Source: an uncultured Clostridia bacterium | GTDB lineage: Bacteria > Bacillota > Clostridia > UMGS1810 | Length of the DNA stretch: 64,000 nucleotides | Assembly (NCBI GenBank): GCA_934463115.1 | Contig: CAKSIN010000007.1 | Coordinates: forward strand, 1 to 64,000 | Direction of reading: 5' to 3' | Shown here: in pieces, positions 52,510-61,250 of the stretch | Numbering within the stretch: position 1 is the stretch's first letter | Layout: each line of letters opens with the position of its first letter | Notes under the pieces: generated by a model | What the model saw: the letters and a program-made list of their open reading frames with translations, nothing else | Databases searched by the model: none | What the model was told of the DNA's origin: nothing | Made by a program: the position numbers and the translations under genes

Positions 52510-55500
52510 ATGCGAAAATGTTTTTGCGCTTTATTGTGCATGGTGCTGATTTTGGGCACACTTCCCGCTCTGGCGGCGGAAAATACGGTGAATTTGACAG
52601 GCGGCGGAATTGTCATTGATGCCGATACACTGAGTACGGTGTGGACAGATCAAACGGGCGGCACACTTACTTGGAATAAAGACACGGGCACGCTGACGTT
52701 TAATGATTTTAACTATAATGTTTCAGCTGCCTCACAAAATGCCGGCGGAGGTTTTTGTTTTGAAACAGTATCCGATATTGTTTTAAACGGAACGAGCGAG
52801 ATTTCATGTTCGGATAAGGTATACCGCACGGTGAGGATTGAAAATTATCCTAAGATAAGCGGCAGCGGCAAACTGACGGTTAAAGGCCCCGTAATCGAAC
52901 CGGACAGCGCGAAAAAAATGTTTTCCCCGTATTCCGCGGCTTATATAGAGGCGGTAGGCGGCTCGTTTATATTAAACAGCGGAACACTCGAAGTTATCGG
53001 CGGCACGCTTGCGTGCGACAGCAGCGTGAAGGCAATGGGATATGCCGACACTGCGATTTCGTGCGGTGTATCGACATATTCAACTATCCGTGTGAACGGC
53101 GGACACTTGATTGCGGTCGGCGGCTCGGCATCGGGCAGAAAGTTCCTCAATGAAAGTGTGGGTATCAATGCCGGGCAGGACTTGATTATTGCAGGCGGCA
53201 AGGTTACCGCAAGCGGCAAAACATACGGTGCTACCGGCAGCAAGTTGACCTTTCCGCAGTACAGCGAGGGTAGCCTTTATGCTGTCGGCGAAAAAAGCGG
53301 AGTCGGATTTGACGAGATAGACGAGGGCATTATCGCACGCGGCGCGGCAGATTTGAATGCTGCCGAACAATCTGTTGACGGTGAGATTTCAAAACGTGAC
53401 GCGCATGTAGTTGCAACGAATGATGACGGCTCGGTTGCCGCAACTTTTAACCGCTATGAATATCTAACCGACGGTGCTTTGGCAAAAACAATTGTCGCTC
53501 GGCGCGACAACGAACGCAAGGTAACAATTTCCGATTCGGGTGCGGAACTGTCTGGCGATGAGGGAAGTTCGGTTTCTTTTACCGTGACTGCAAAAAACAT
53601 CAGAACAGAAGAAATTTTTCAGATTGAGTGGACGGGCAGCACACCGAGCGGAATAACCGCGTCATTTGCGGATGAAAAACTGACATTTACTTCGGACGGA
53701 ACAACGGAACGCGGTGTTTATCCGTTCAAAATTGCCTTTGGTGACGGCGAAAACAGGGTTGAATCCAACGTGTCGGCACTGTCGGCAGGCAGTTTTGCGG
53801 CAAAGGTTGCCTGCGAAGACAAATCGGACGCATATTTCGACACTTTCACCGAGGCACTTGCGGCATCTTTACTCGCCGAAAATTCGGGGTGTAGACTTTT
53901 GCTGCTCGGCTCCGTTTCCGACGGCGGCAACATAACGCTGAGCGGTAATGTCACATTGGATTTAAACGGATATGATATTGAATGCGGAGCACTTATTGTT
54001 GAAAACGGTGCATGTGTTTGCGGCAGCGGAAATGTTACCGCCGCGCAGGTCGGTGACGGCGGAACAGTCGGCGGCGGAACATACGGAACGCTCTCGGTAA
54101 CGGACGGAAAAACCATTACCGACCATTTGGCACAGGGTGTGTTCTGCACTCAAATAGGCAACGAAAACACGGACGGTTTGTATTGGGACGAATTTTCGCA
54201 GGTTAAGAGCATGAACAATGCAAATTTGCGCTATATTCCCTTTACGGCGGATGTTGATAATCTGCACACAAAATTCGGCTATGAAATAAATATGTCGATA
54301 AATCTGCATGAAACACCGTACTACACTATGTCGAATTACGAACTATACAAATTGATGTTTATAAATGAGGACGGTTCCGAGTCATTAGCATGTTCTGCGT
54401 CATTTGGCGGAGGATTTCAGGACTATGACATAGAGAACAAAGTGGAATATTCGGTCAAGGACAGAACCGTAAATTACAACATTTCGAAAGACATATTTCC
54501 CGAAGAGGGTACATACAGAATGTATGCGGTTTTGGGCAAATATTTTACCCGAGAGAAAGTAATAGACGAAGGGCGCGTAGTGCACTCCGAACAGTACCTT
54601 ATGCGCACGCAGCCGTTTATGGTTACAATAGGCAACGGAACACCCTCGTTTCTTGTGCCGGAAGATTTCAGCACGAAATATCACGGGATGATTTCGTGGA
54701 ACGGATATCCGTATTATACATACACCGGTGCGCCGCAGCAAATTGTGCATTCGCTGCCGTCGAACGTGTGGGGCGGTGTTTTGCAATATCGCTTTAATGA
54801 AAATGACGATTGGACAGTTGAGGTTCCGACTGCGACCGAACCGGGGAAATATACATTCCAATGCCGAATTAAGGGCGATGACGAATTTAATGACCTGGCG
54901 TTGAGTGACGGATATGCAATTATTAATGCCGCAGAACTTGTGAACGATACAGCCGATGAACAGAAAGACTGGTATTTTGCCAGCTTTTCGGACGCTCTTA
55001 CCGCGGCACAAAAGGAAGAAAACGAGGGCAGAGTGCTTAAACTGTATTACCCGGAGAAAAACGGGTTTGAACTAAACGGCGGCAAGGTGAAACTTGCACT
55101 TACCGATACTGCTGCTGTTGGTGATATCAAACTCGGCGGTTCAGCCTGCCTTGAAACGGAGTACGGTACATTCGGCAATAATATTTCGGTTGACGGCAAT
55201 GCGAATCTCCGAATAAACGGCGGCACGTTTTCGAGCGGTATAGATGTAAATGGCGGCAGCGCCGAAATTTTTGGCGGAACATTCGAAAGAATCACCGTTA
55301 CGGGCGGCAAAACGGTTGCCGATTTGCTTGCGGACGGCAGAGCATTGCAGACCGAAGACGGCACGGTTGTTAATATGTATACCGATAAAATTTCGCAAAG
55401 GGTAAGTGTGGCTCCGCATACTCATGATTTGGGCGAAATAGGAACATGCGACTGCGGATATGAGACAAAGGCGATTGACTCCGATAACGACGGCGCAGTG

Positions 55501-56685
55501 GAGATTTCGACAGTCGGGCAGCTGCAGTGGTTTGCTTACCGCATAAATTGCGGCGAGAAGATAAATGCAGTTTTGACAAACGATATAGATTTGGGTGGCA
55601 AAAGTGTGATAATCGGCACGGCAGAAAAGCCGTTTGGCGGTGTGTTCGACGGTAAAGGAGCAAAGATTACAAATTATGCACTGACCGCTTCGGAAAATAA
55701 CGTGGGATTGTTCGGAGTGGTAAACGGCGGAACTGTCAAAAACTTCTCAATATCGGGTACAATCACTGTAGACGGTAAATGTGCGTATATCGGTGGCGTG
55801 GCAGGCAAGGCAAAAGGCGGCGCGGTGATATCGGACATTGTGTCGGATGTTGATATCCTCGGCTCCGGAGATTCGAGCCATATCGGCGGTATAGTAGGCA
55901 GCACGGCTAATCTGAGCGATTCGCTGAATATCAGTAAATGTATATACAGCGGCACAATCAACATGCCGAATGTTTCGGACTGCCTGGGCGGTATCATCGG
56001 CTATGCAAATGAAAGCGTTACCGTTTCGTACTGCGGTTTTGTCGGAAAAGCAATCGGCAAGGGCGGAGTTACCGTCGGCGGTATTCTCGGATATGTGAAC
56101 AATTTGGATTTCGGCGGTATCAAAAACTCGTTTGCGGCAGGATATACAAACGGCAATGCGCTGATAGGAATGGTCAAAAAATGCAGCGACAGTATTAAAA
56201 ACTGCGTGTATACCACGGGCGCGACACCGTTCGGCGGTTCGGGCGCCGGGGAGCACAGCGCCGAATCGGTTTCGGAGTGGAATACCGGACTTGCGGCATA
56301 CCTCTTGAACGGCGGATTGCATGACAACACATATATTTGGAGACAGACAATAGGCAAAGATGATTTTCCGAATTTTAGCGGCAGCAAGGTGTACAGAAGC
56401 GGAAAAAACAGCTTTACATCCGAAAAACCGTCTGCTTTTGTGTTCACAGACGGCAGCACCGTAACAGCGGAGCAGATTGACAAACCCTGCGTTCTGATTG
56501 CGGCAAGCTACAGCGGCGACAAGCTTACAGATGTCAAAATAAAAAACATCTCAGAAAACACAAATTTGACGTTCGATGAGATGAATCTGAACCGACAAAA
56601 TGCAGACCGTATCCGCGTTATGCTGTGGGATGACTTCAAAAGAATGGCGCCGATTTGCGCTGCGGACAAAGTTTTTGTTGAATAA
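52510..56685 (+). CDS. large secreted protein with GLUG-type repeats
   Basis: 1391 residues. A signal peptide (MRKCFCALLCMVLILGTLPA, probable cleavage after ALA near residue 22) precedes a beta-rich region with many GG/GT turns that look like a beta-helix. Two copies of one module are visible: YFDTFTEALAASLLAEN to VTDGKTITDHLAQG (about 438-545) and YFASFSDALTAAQKEEN to VTGGKTVADLLADG (about 818-945). After residue 1000 there are GLUG-like repeats (NVGLFGVVNGGTVKNFSISG; GGIIGYANES). There is no LPXTG, SLH or membrane anchor at the C-terminus. Possibly an adhesin or glycan-binding surface protein; function unknown. Confidence 0.8.
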   Translation: MRKCFCALLCMVLILGTLPALAAENTVNLTGGGIVIDADTLSTVWTDQTGGTLTWNKDTGTLTFNDFNYNVSAASQNAGGGFCFETVSDIVLNGTSEISCSDKVYRTVRIENYPKISGSGKLTVKGPVIEPDSAKKMFSPYSAAYIEAVGGSFILNSGTLEVIGGTLACDSSVKAMGYADTAISCGVSTYSTIRVNGGHLIAVGGSASGRKFLNESVGINAGQDLIIAGGKVTASGKTYGATGSKLTFPQYSEGSLYAVGEKSGVGFDEIDEGIIARGAADLNAAEQSVDGEISKRDAHVVATNDDGSVAATFNRYEYLTDGALAKTIVARRDNERKVTISDSGAELSGDEGSSVSFTVTAKNIRTEEIFQIEWTGSTPSGITASFADEKLTFTSDGTTERGVYPFKIAFGDGENRVESNVSALSAGSFAAKVACEDKSDAYFDTFTEALAASLLAENSGCRLLLLGSVSDGGNITLSGNVTLDLNGYDIECGALIVENGACVCGSGNVTAAQVGDGGTVGGGTYGTLSVTDGKTITDHLAQGVFCTQIGNENTDGLYWDEFSQVKSMNNANLRYIPFTADVDNLHTKFGYEINMSINLHETPYYTMSNYELYKLMFINEDGSESLACSASFGGGFQDYDIENKVEYSVKDRTVNYNISKDIFPEEGTYRMYAVLGKYFTREKVIDEGRVVHSEQYLMRTQPFMVTIGNGTPSFLVPEDFSTKYHGMISWNGYPYYTYTGAPQQIVHSLPSNVWGGVLQYRFNENDDWTVEVPTATEPGKYTFQCRIKGDDEFNDLALSDGYAIINAAELVNDTADEQKDWYFASFSDALTAAQKEENEGRVLKLYYPEKNGFELNGGKVKLALTDTAAVGDIKLGGSACLETEYGTFGNNISVDGNANLRINGGTFSSGIDVNGGSAEIFGGTFERITVTGGKTVADLLADGRALQTEDGTVVNMYTDKISQRVSVAPHTHDLGEIGTCDCGYETKAIDSDNDGAVEISTVGQLQWFAYRINCGEKINAVLTNDIDLGGKSVIIGTAEKPFGGVFDGKGAKITNYALTASENNVGLFGVVNGGTVKNFSISGTITVDGKCAYIGGVAGKAKGGAVISDIVSDVDILGSGDSSHIGGIVGSTANLSDSLNISKCIYSGTINMPNVSDCLGGIIGYANESVTVSYCGFVGKAIGKGGVTVGGILGYVNNLDFGGIKNSFAAGYTNGNALIGMVKKCSDSIKNCVYTTGATPFGGSGAGEHSAESVSEWNTGLAAYLLNGGLHDNTYIWRQTIGKDDFPNFSGSKVYRSGKNSFTSEKPSAFVFTDGSTVTAEQIDKPCVLIAASYSGDKLTDVKIKNISENTNLTFDEMNLNRQNADRIRVMLWDDFKRMAPICAADKVFVE

Positions 56686-56706
56686 ATACACAAAGTGTGC
56701 TACAAT
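56678..56706 (+). promoter_or_regulatory. trpS promoter
   Basis: TTGAAT (56678-56683), 17-base spacer, TACAAT (56701-56706), overlapping the last codons of the secreted-protein gene. The leader is under 30 bases, too short for a T-box. Confidence 0.5.
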
Positions 56707-56739
56707 GGTATGTATACTCAAGACACGGAGGAAACAGTA

Positions 56740-57846
56740 ATGGAAGAAACAAAAAATATAATTTTAACCGGTGACCGCCCTACAGGACGTTTGCACCTCG
56801 GTCACTATGTCGGTTCGCTCAAGAGGCGGGTGGAATTGCAGAATTCCGGTGAATTTGACGAAATAAACATTCTCATTGCCGATGACCAGGCGCTTACCGA
56901 CAATGCGGATAATCCCGAAAAAATAAGAGAAAATATTATAAATGTTGTGCTTGATTATCTGTCGGTGGGTATTGATCCCGAAAAGTCGACAATATGCGTT
57001 CAGTCGGCGCTCCCGGCACTTCATGCACTCACATTTTACTACATGAATCTTGTAACTACGGCAAGGTTGTCGCGAAATCCCACGGTTAAAGCCGAAATAC
57101 AGATGCGCGGTTTTGCTGACGAAGGTCTGCCGGCAGGGTTCTTTGCATATCCGGTATCGCAGGCGGCAGACATTACGGCATTTAATGCAAATGTCGTTCC
57201 CGTCGGCGAGGATCAGCTCCCCATGCTCGAACAGGCAAGGGAGATTGTGGAGAAATTTAACAGAATATACGGCGACACACTCACCATGCCCAAGGCAATG
57301 ATTCCCGAAAACGAAACACAGCGACGTCTGCCCGGTGTGGACGGCAAGGCAAAAATGAGCAAATCGCTCGGCAACTGCATATATCTTTCCGATTCCGCGT
57401 CGGTAATAAAAAAGCAGGTTAACGGCAAAATGTATACCGATCCGCTTCATTTGCAGATAAGCGATCCGGGACACACCGAGGGCAATGTTGTGTTTACATA
57501 TCTCGACGCTTTTTGCACCGATGAACACTTTGCCGAATATCTGCCCGATTATGCAAATCTCGATGAAATGAAAGAGCACTACCGCCGCGGCGGCTTGGGT
57601 GACGGCGTGTGCAAAAAGTTTTTGCTGAACGTTCTCGAAGAAACGCTCAGTCCCATAAGAGCCAAGCGCTCAAAGTGGGAAAAGGACATTTCGTCGGTGT
57701 ACGATATCATAGCGGCAGGCACGGCCAAAGCTGTGGAGACAACAAACGAAACACTCGGACGTGTCCGCGCGGCAATGAAAATAGATTATTTCAAAGACCG
57801 CTCCATTGTAAAAGAATGGGAGAAAATGCTGTCGGCGATAAAGTAA
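56740..57846 (+). CDS. trpS: tryptophanyl-tRNA synthetase
   Basis: 368 residues of a class I synthetase. The HIGH motif appears as GRLHLGHYVGSL and KMSKS as KAKMSKSLGN; GDRPTGRLH is the TrpRS-specific start. It charges tRNA-Trp. I chose ATG 56740, with ACGGAGGAAACAGTA in front, over the upstream open frame at 56695. About 35 residues longer than typical Bacillus TrpRS. Confidence 0.95.
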   Translation: MEETKNIILTGDRPTGRLHLGHYVGSLKRRVELQNSGEFDEINILIADDQALTDNADNPEKIRENIINVVLDYLSVGIDPEKSTICVQSALPALHALTFYYMNLVTTARLSRNPTVKAEIQMRGFADEGLPAGFFAYPVSQAADITAFNANVVPVGEDQLPMLEQAREIVEKFNRIYGDTLTMPKAMIPENETQRRLPGVDGKAKMSKSLGNCIYLSDSASVIKKQVNGKMYTDPLHLQISDPGHTEGNVVFTYLDAFCTDEHFAEYLPDYANLDEMKEHYRRGGLGDGVCKKFLLNVLEETLSPIRAKRSKWEKDISSVYDIIAAGTAKAVETTNETLGRVRAAMKIDYFKDRSIVKEWEKMLSAIK

Positions 57847-57868
57847 ACAGACTTTTTGCCAAAATGTC

Positions 57869-57897
57869 TTGAAATTTGCGGACAATTGGTGTATAAC
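57869..57897 (+). promoter_or_regulatory. promoter of the toxin mRNA
   Basis: TTGAAA (57869-57874), 17-base spacer, TATAAC (57892-57897). The predicted start near 57904 coincides with the 5' element that pairs with the 3' end of the transcript. Confidence 0.6.
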
Positions 57898-57903
57898 AAA
57901 TTT

Positions 57904-58136
57904 TAAAGGTAAGACTGAAAACAGTGTAAAAACTGGGCGGTTATGCCACCTGATTCCCGTATCTATAGTCGGGAAAGGAGGTGGTTGTTATGCATAAATA
58001 CATAATTAGAGTTTTTATTTTAGTTATTGTGTTTTTGTTCACACTTACAATAAAAGTAAGATAGCCCCCACCGGTCAAGTTAGGGCTATCTCATAGCACT
58101 ATCGTGGCATAACCGTTTGAGGTCTTGCCTTTTTTC
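57904..58136 (+). other. structured toxin mRNA with 5'-3' pairing and hidden ribosome site
   Basis: Two long-range pairings join the ends: AAGGTAAGAC (57906-57915) with GTCTTGCCTT (58122-58131), and CGGTTATGCCAC (57938-57949) with GTGGCATAACCG (58104-58115), the second a perfect 12 bp. A local hairpin pairs CCACCT (57946-57951) with AGGTGG (57979-57984) and TTCCCG (57954-57959) with CGGGAA (57970-57975), which would bury the Shine-Dalgarno sequence. The two uses of CCAC exclude each other. A T-run at 58130-58135 probably ends the RNA. This is the folding logic of type I toxin mRNAs. Confidence 0.65.
57990..58064 (+). CDS. candidate type I toxin, 24-residue hydrophobic peptide
   Basis: ATG 57990 follows AAAGGAGGT, a perfect Shine-Dalgarno sequence, and encodes MHKYIIRVFILVIVFLFTLT plus IKVR: a single membrane-spanning helix with charged ends, as in small holin-like or Fst/TxpA-like toxins. 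It ends with TAG at 58062-58064 inside the hairpin that would terminate the antisense RNA. The peptide sequence itself does not match a family I can name with confidence. Confidence 0.7.
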   Translation: MHKYIIRVFILVIVFLFTLTIKVR

Positions 58137-58138
58137 TA
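58050..58138 (-). ncRNA. candidate antisense antitoxin RNA
   Basis: A minus-strand promoter (58144-58172) would start an RNA near 58137 that runs leftwards across the 3' part of the toxin mRNA. It ends at the hairpin AGATAGCCC/GGGCTATCT (58059-58067 and 58083-58091), which on this strand is followed by TACTTTTATT. The RNA, about 90 bases, would be fully complementary to the toxin 3' region, including the element that pairs with the toxin 5' end. Confidence 0.65.
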
Positions 58139-58143
58139 CCCTC

Positions 58144-58172
58144 ATTATACATCTTAAAATTGGTTTTGTCAA
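58144..58172 (-). promoter_or_regulatory. perfect-consensus antitoxin promoter
   Basis: On the minus strand TTGACA (58167-58172), exactly 17 bases, TATAAT (58144-58149). Both hexamers are perfect, so it is stronger than the toxin promoter by consensus, as expected when the antitoxin RNA must be in excess. The remaining bases to 58315 are AT-rich with no further feature seen. Confidence 0.7.
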
Positions 58173-58315
58173 CTTATTTTCGGAAAATTGATGCTGTTTT
58201 TACCCAACAAATTCAACCGATTATATTTCAAAAAAAGTAACATTTTATGATAAATATAAATATACTGTAGTGAGAAGTTAATTTCTCTATTATACAAAAG
58301 GAAGGTAGAATTTGT

Positions 58316-59173
58316 ATGGCTCAATTTACAAACCAAGCTACACTGACGTACAATGGACTTATAACCAACTCCAATATTGTTGTCGGGGAGCTTACAGAAG
58401 TTCTCAACGTAACAAAAACTCCGCTGTTTGGAACCTATTCACGCGGAGGCACGGTGACGTACCTTGTGAGCATTGTAAACTCCGGCACAACGGAGTTTAA
58501 CGGACTCACTCTCACCGATAACCTGGGCGAATATGCACTTGAATCCGGTACAAAGGTTGTTCCGCACGATTATATTTCCGGCTCTGTAAAATACTATCTG
58601 AACGGTGTTTTGCAGACAGCTCCGGCGGTGACTGCAGGACCTCCGCTTGTAATTTCCGGAATATCGGTGCCTGCCGCCGGCAACACAACGGTGGTATATG
58701 AGGCACGTGTAAACAATCTTGCGCCGCTTGATTCCGAAGGGCAGATAACCAATACCGTGTCTGTGAACGGCGATGGATTAATCAATCCAATAACCGATGA
58801 TGCAACTGTTTCGGCTACGGCAGAGCCTGCGCTCTCTATTACAAAGGCTCTGTGTCCGCAGACTGTTGCGGAAAACGGGCAGTTGACGTATACGTTCTAT
58901 ATTCAGAACACAGGTAACACGGCAATAGTTGCGGCGGACAATGTGACTATATCCGACACATTCGATCCTGCTATAGATATCACTGCAGTGACATTCAATG
59001 ACGCAGCGTGGACACCGACAACCGACTACACGTATACTCAGGCAACGGGAGAATTTCAATCGGCAGCGGGAGCAATAACGGTTCCTGCAGCAACGTACAC
59101 TCAAAACCCGACCACAGGAGTTTGGACAGTGACACCCGGTGTAAGCACACTTACCATAACGGGTATAATATGA
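58316..59173 (+). CDS. DUF11-type repeat protein without a signal peptide
   Basis: 285 residues. Two beta-sandwich units resemble the DUF11 conserved repeat: LTYNGLITNSNIVVGEL with VTYLVSIVNSGTTEFNGLTL, and LSITKALCPQTVAENGQLTY with TFYIQNTGNTA. No signal peptide, membrane helix or sorting signal. Such small DUF11 proteins are common in spore-forming Clostridia, and a spore-coat or surface role is possible but unproven. GGAAGGT precedes the ATG. A strong terminator follows eight bases after the stop. Confidence 0.8.
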   Translation: MAQFTNQATLTYNGLITNSNIVVGELTEVLNVTKTPLFGTYSRGGTVTYLVSIVNSGTTEFNGLTLTDNLGEYALESGTKVVPHDYISGSVKYYLNGVLQTAPAVTAGPPLVISGISVPAAGNTTVVYEARVNNLAPLDSEGQITNTVSVNGDGLINPITDDATVSATAEPALSITKALCPQTVAENGQLTYTFYIQNTGNTAIVAADNVTISDTFDPAIDITAVTFNDAAWTPTTDYTYTQATGEFQSAAGAITVPAATYTQNPTTGVWTVTPGVSTLTITGII

Positions 59174-59180
59174 ATCTTGG

Positions 59181-59216
59181 AGCACACCCCCGGCAGAATT
59201 CGGGGGTGTGCTTTTG
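59181..59216 (+). terminator. terminator after the DUF11 gene
   Basis: AGCACACCCCCG (59181-59192) and CGGGGGTGTGCT (59201-59212) form a perfect 12-bp stem followed by TTTT. Confidence 0.85.
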
Positions 59217-59281
59217 CTCGGATTTCATCGCATCCATCACCCGTATGTCAAGCTAAAACTAAAGATATCTCTTAAAATAGA

Positions 59282-59317
59282 AATTCCAAATCATCAAATT
59301 AATGATAATTTGGAATT
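59282..59317 (-). terminator. candidate terminator of the ABC-3C operon
   Basis: AATTCCAAAT and ATTTGGAATT bracket an AT-rich loop; on the minus strand the hairpin is followed by TCTATTTT. Weak but well placed after the last gene. Confidence 0.4.
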
Positions 59318-59327
59318 CGTGATTTTA

Positions 59328-61250
59328 TTATGCTCCATACCAATCATTTGGTACGAGATTTTTATCAACGGGCCACCAATTTTCACAAACAAAATGTCTA
59401 AAAGATTTTTCTTTTAAGTCAGCATGATCAACGATAATAACTTGTAGTTTTCCATTAAGTTCATTAGTACGGTCAATGATAAACTGATACATTTTGTTGA
59501 CTTCATTCCAGTCTATCTGCTTCTCATCTAGCTCAGACGGAAAATAAACTTGCGACGGCTGATCAAGGAATAAGAAGCTTGGGACAGGGCGTTTTGCATT
59601 AATAAAAAAATGCTGTAATGCAAAATAGGAAATAAGATGAACACCTACCCAGTTTGAACCGCTTCCCAATTGCTTAAGTGGTACAGGCCGTTCTGGCTTA
59701 TCTACAATGACTGTCACCTTATTCAAGTCGAGCCTATATGGGTTGTCACAATGTTCTAGTTGCAACTCCTTGGCCCATTTGGTCATGTCCACCTGTATTC
59801 GCGAAAGAGCTGACTGTTTGCGTTCCTCCACAGAATCTTTATCAAGAATGTCATCAATTTCTTTTATGCGTTGTTCAATCCTTTTTACAATTTGTTCCTG
59901 TTGTTCCGACTCTGCATCATTTTCAACACTCTCAACCCAAAGGCTAATTCTCCCAATAACTTTGCCTCTTCGTGCATTTATATCTCGCAACCGAGCTCTA
60001 TCATCTTCTTGTTGATATAAACCGTCTATTTCCGCTTCTATCGCTTTAATTTCCTCCTGCTTCTTTTCCCGCTCTTGCTCCAAATCGGAAATAAAATTTC
60101 GAAGTTTCGGTTGTTCGCGTGTTACATTTGCTATCGACTTGTCCAAATTGACAATTGAAGATTTTATCATCTCTGCACTAGGAAGAGGATTTTCTAATGC
60201 TCCAGAACATAATGGACACTTTCCCGGGTTAAAATCCAGTTGTTCAAAAAGACCTATGGATTCCAGACGAATTTTCTGGTGTAGAGCCTCACCAAAATAT
60301 CCGGTTGTATCTCGGACAAATCTCTTCGCATTATCAATACTAATGCCAATTTCATCTAACTCATCTCCCATCTCTTGAAGTTTACTTTGTAAGAAAGTCA
60401 GACGATCCATTCCACCATTTAACTCTACCTTGCTTGGTGACCAATTCGTGGCATCTTGAAGAATAGAATACATCTCCTGATAGTTCTGATAGTCTATCGG
60501 TCTTGATGCATCAATAAGACCAGCTTGGCGAGCTTCTCCAATTAAAGTAATTGCTCTCTCCGAGCCACCCCCCATCAAAGAGCGGTTTTCTTCAAGTTTA
60601 CGCTTTTCAAGTGTTAATTTACGTTTAAGTATACTTCTTTCATTTTCCAATGCCAAAGCTTCTTCACTAATGGCTCCTAAAAAATAAGGAATGGTATCTT
60701 TAATGGCCTGTGTAATGAAATCATCAGATTGACGATGAAACAAAAAATTTTTTGCCGCAATTTCATCTTGTCCTTGAAAACAATAGTATAATGCGTGTCT
60801 TATATTTGCTTCTAACGGCATTCTGCTCTGTCCCTCAGGTGGCGTGTTTAGATTTTCTGAAATTCCAATTCGACTAGTCAATTCTTCTTCAATCCCTGAT
60901 ACATTTGTATTGGATGAAAAATCGCACTTTTCAGGAACTTCAATTTTCTCTCCAACTTCAATATAGCAAAATCCCGTCGTTTGCTGACCTTTATCTGGAT
61001 TTTTGCGTGCTACAAATACACGTTCATGTTCAAATTGCAAGAGCAAACCATACCATGCTACATTGTCACGAACCACTCCATCTGCAATATTACAAGCATC
61101 ACCGCCCAAGCAATAATCAATAATATCTCCTACCGCTGATTTTCCTGATTTCGATCTGCCAGTAATAATATTTACTTGTCCCAATGCAAAAGGCAAGTGT
61201 CGTACTTTCCCGTTATATCCATAAAGTACTAGTTCACGTATCTGCATCAT
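59328..61250 (-). CDS. ABC-3C-type SMC/Rad50-like ATPase (DUF3732-like)
   Basis: 640 residues. Walker A GRSKSGKSAVGD (31-42) follows a short N-terminal strand set. A long coiled coil interrupted by CPLC (GKCPLCSGAL, a Rad50-like zinc-hook motif) occupies the centre. The C-terminal Walker B is FLFLDQPSQVYFP, with Gln where most ABC ATPases have catalytic Glu. The final VIIVDHADL gives the switch histidine. It fits the ATPase of three-component ABC (ABC-3C) conflict systems. Its ATG overlaps the TGA of the middle gene. The usual model is an ATP-driven sensor that controls the nuclease-like partner. Confidence 0.75.
   Translation of the reverse strand: MMQIRELVLYGYNGKVRHLPFALGQVNIITGRSKSGKSAVGDIIDYCLGGDACNIADGVVRDNVAWYGLLLQFEHERVFVARKNPDKGQQTTGFCYIEVGEKIEVPEKCDFSSNTNVSGIEEELTSRIGISENLNTPPEGQSRMPLEANIRHALYYCFQGQDEIAAKNFLFHRQSDDFITQAIKDTIPYFLGAISEEALALENERSILKRKLTLEKRKLEENRSLMGGGSERAITLIGEARQAGLIDASRPIDYQNYQEMYSILQDATNWSPSKVELNGGMDRLTFLQSKLQEMGDELDEIGISIDNAKRFVRDTTGYFGEALHQKIRLESIGLFEQLDFNPGKCPLCSGALENPLPSAEMIKSSIVNLDKSIANVTREQPKLRNFISDLEQEREKKQEEIKAIEAEIDGLYQQEDDRARLRDINARRGKVIGRISLWVESVENDAESEQQEQIVKRIEQRIKEIDDILDKDSVEERKQSALSRIQVDMTKWAKELQLEHCDNPYRLDLNKVTVIVDKPERPVPLKQLGSGSNWVGVHLISYFALQHFFINAKRPVPSFLFLDQPSQVYFPSELDEKQIDWNEVNKMYQFIIDRTNELNGKLQVIIVDHADLKEKSFRHFVCENWWPVDKNLVPNDWYGA

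Noticed and set aside
56686..56739. T-box leader expected before trpS
   Set aside because: The gap is about 55 bases, far too short for a T-box and its terminator.
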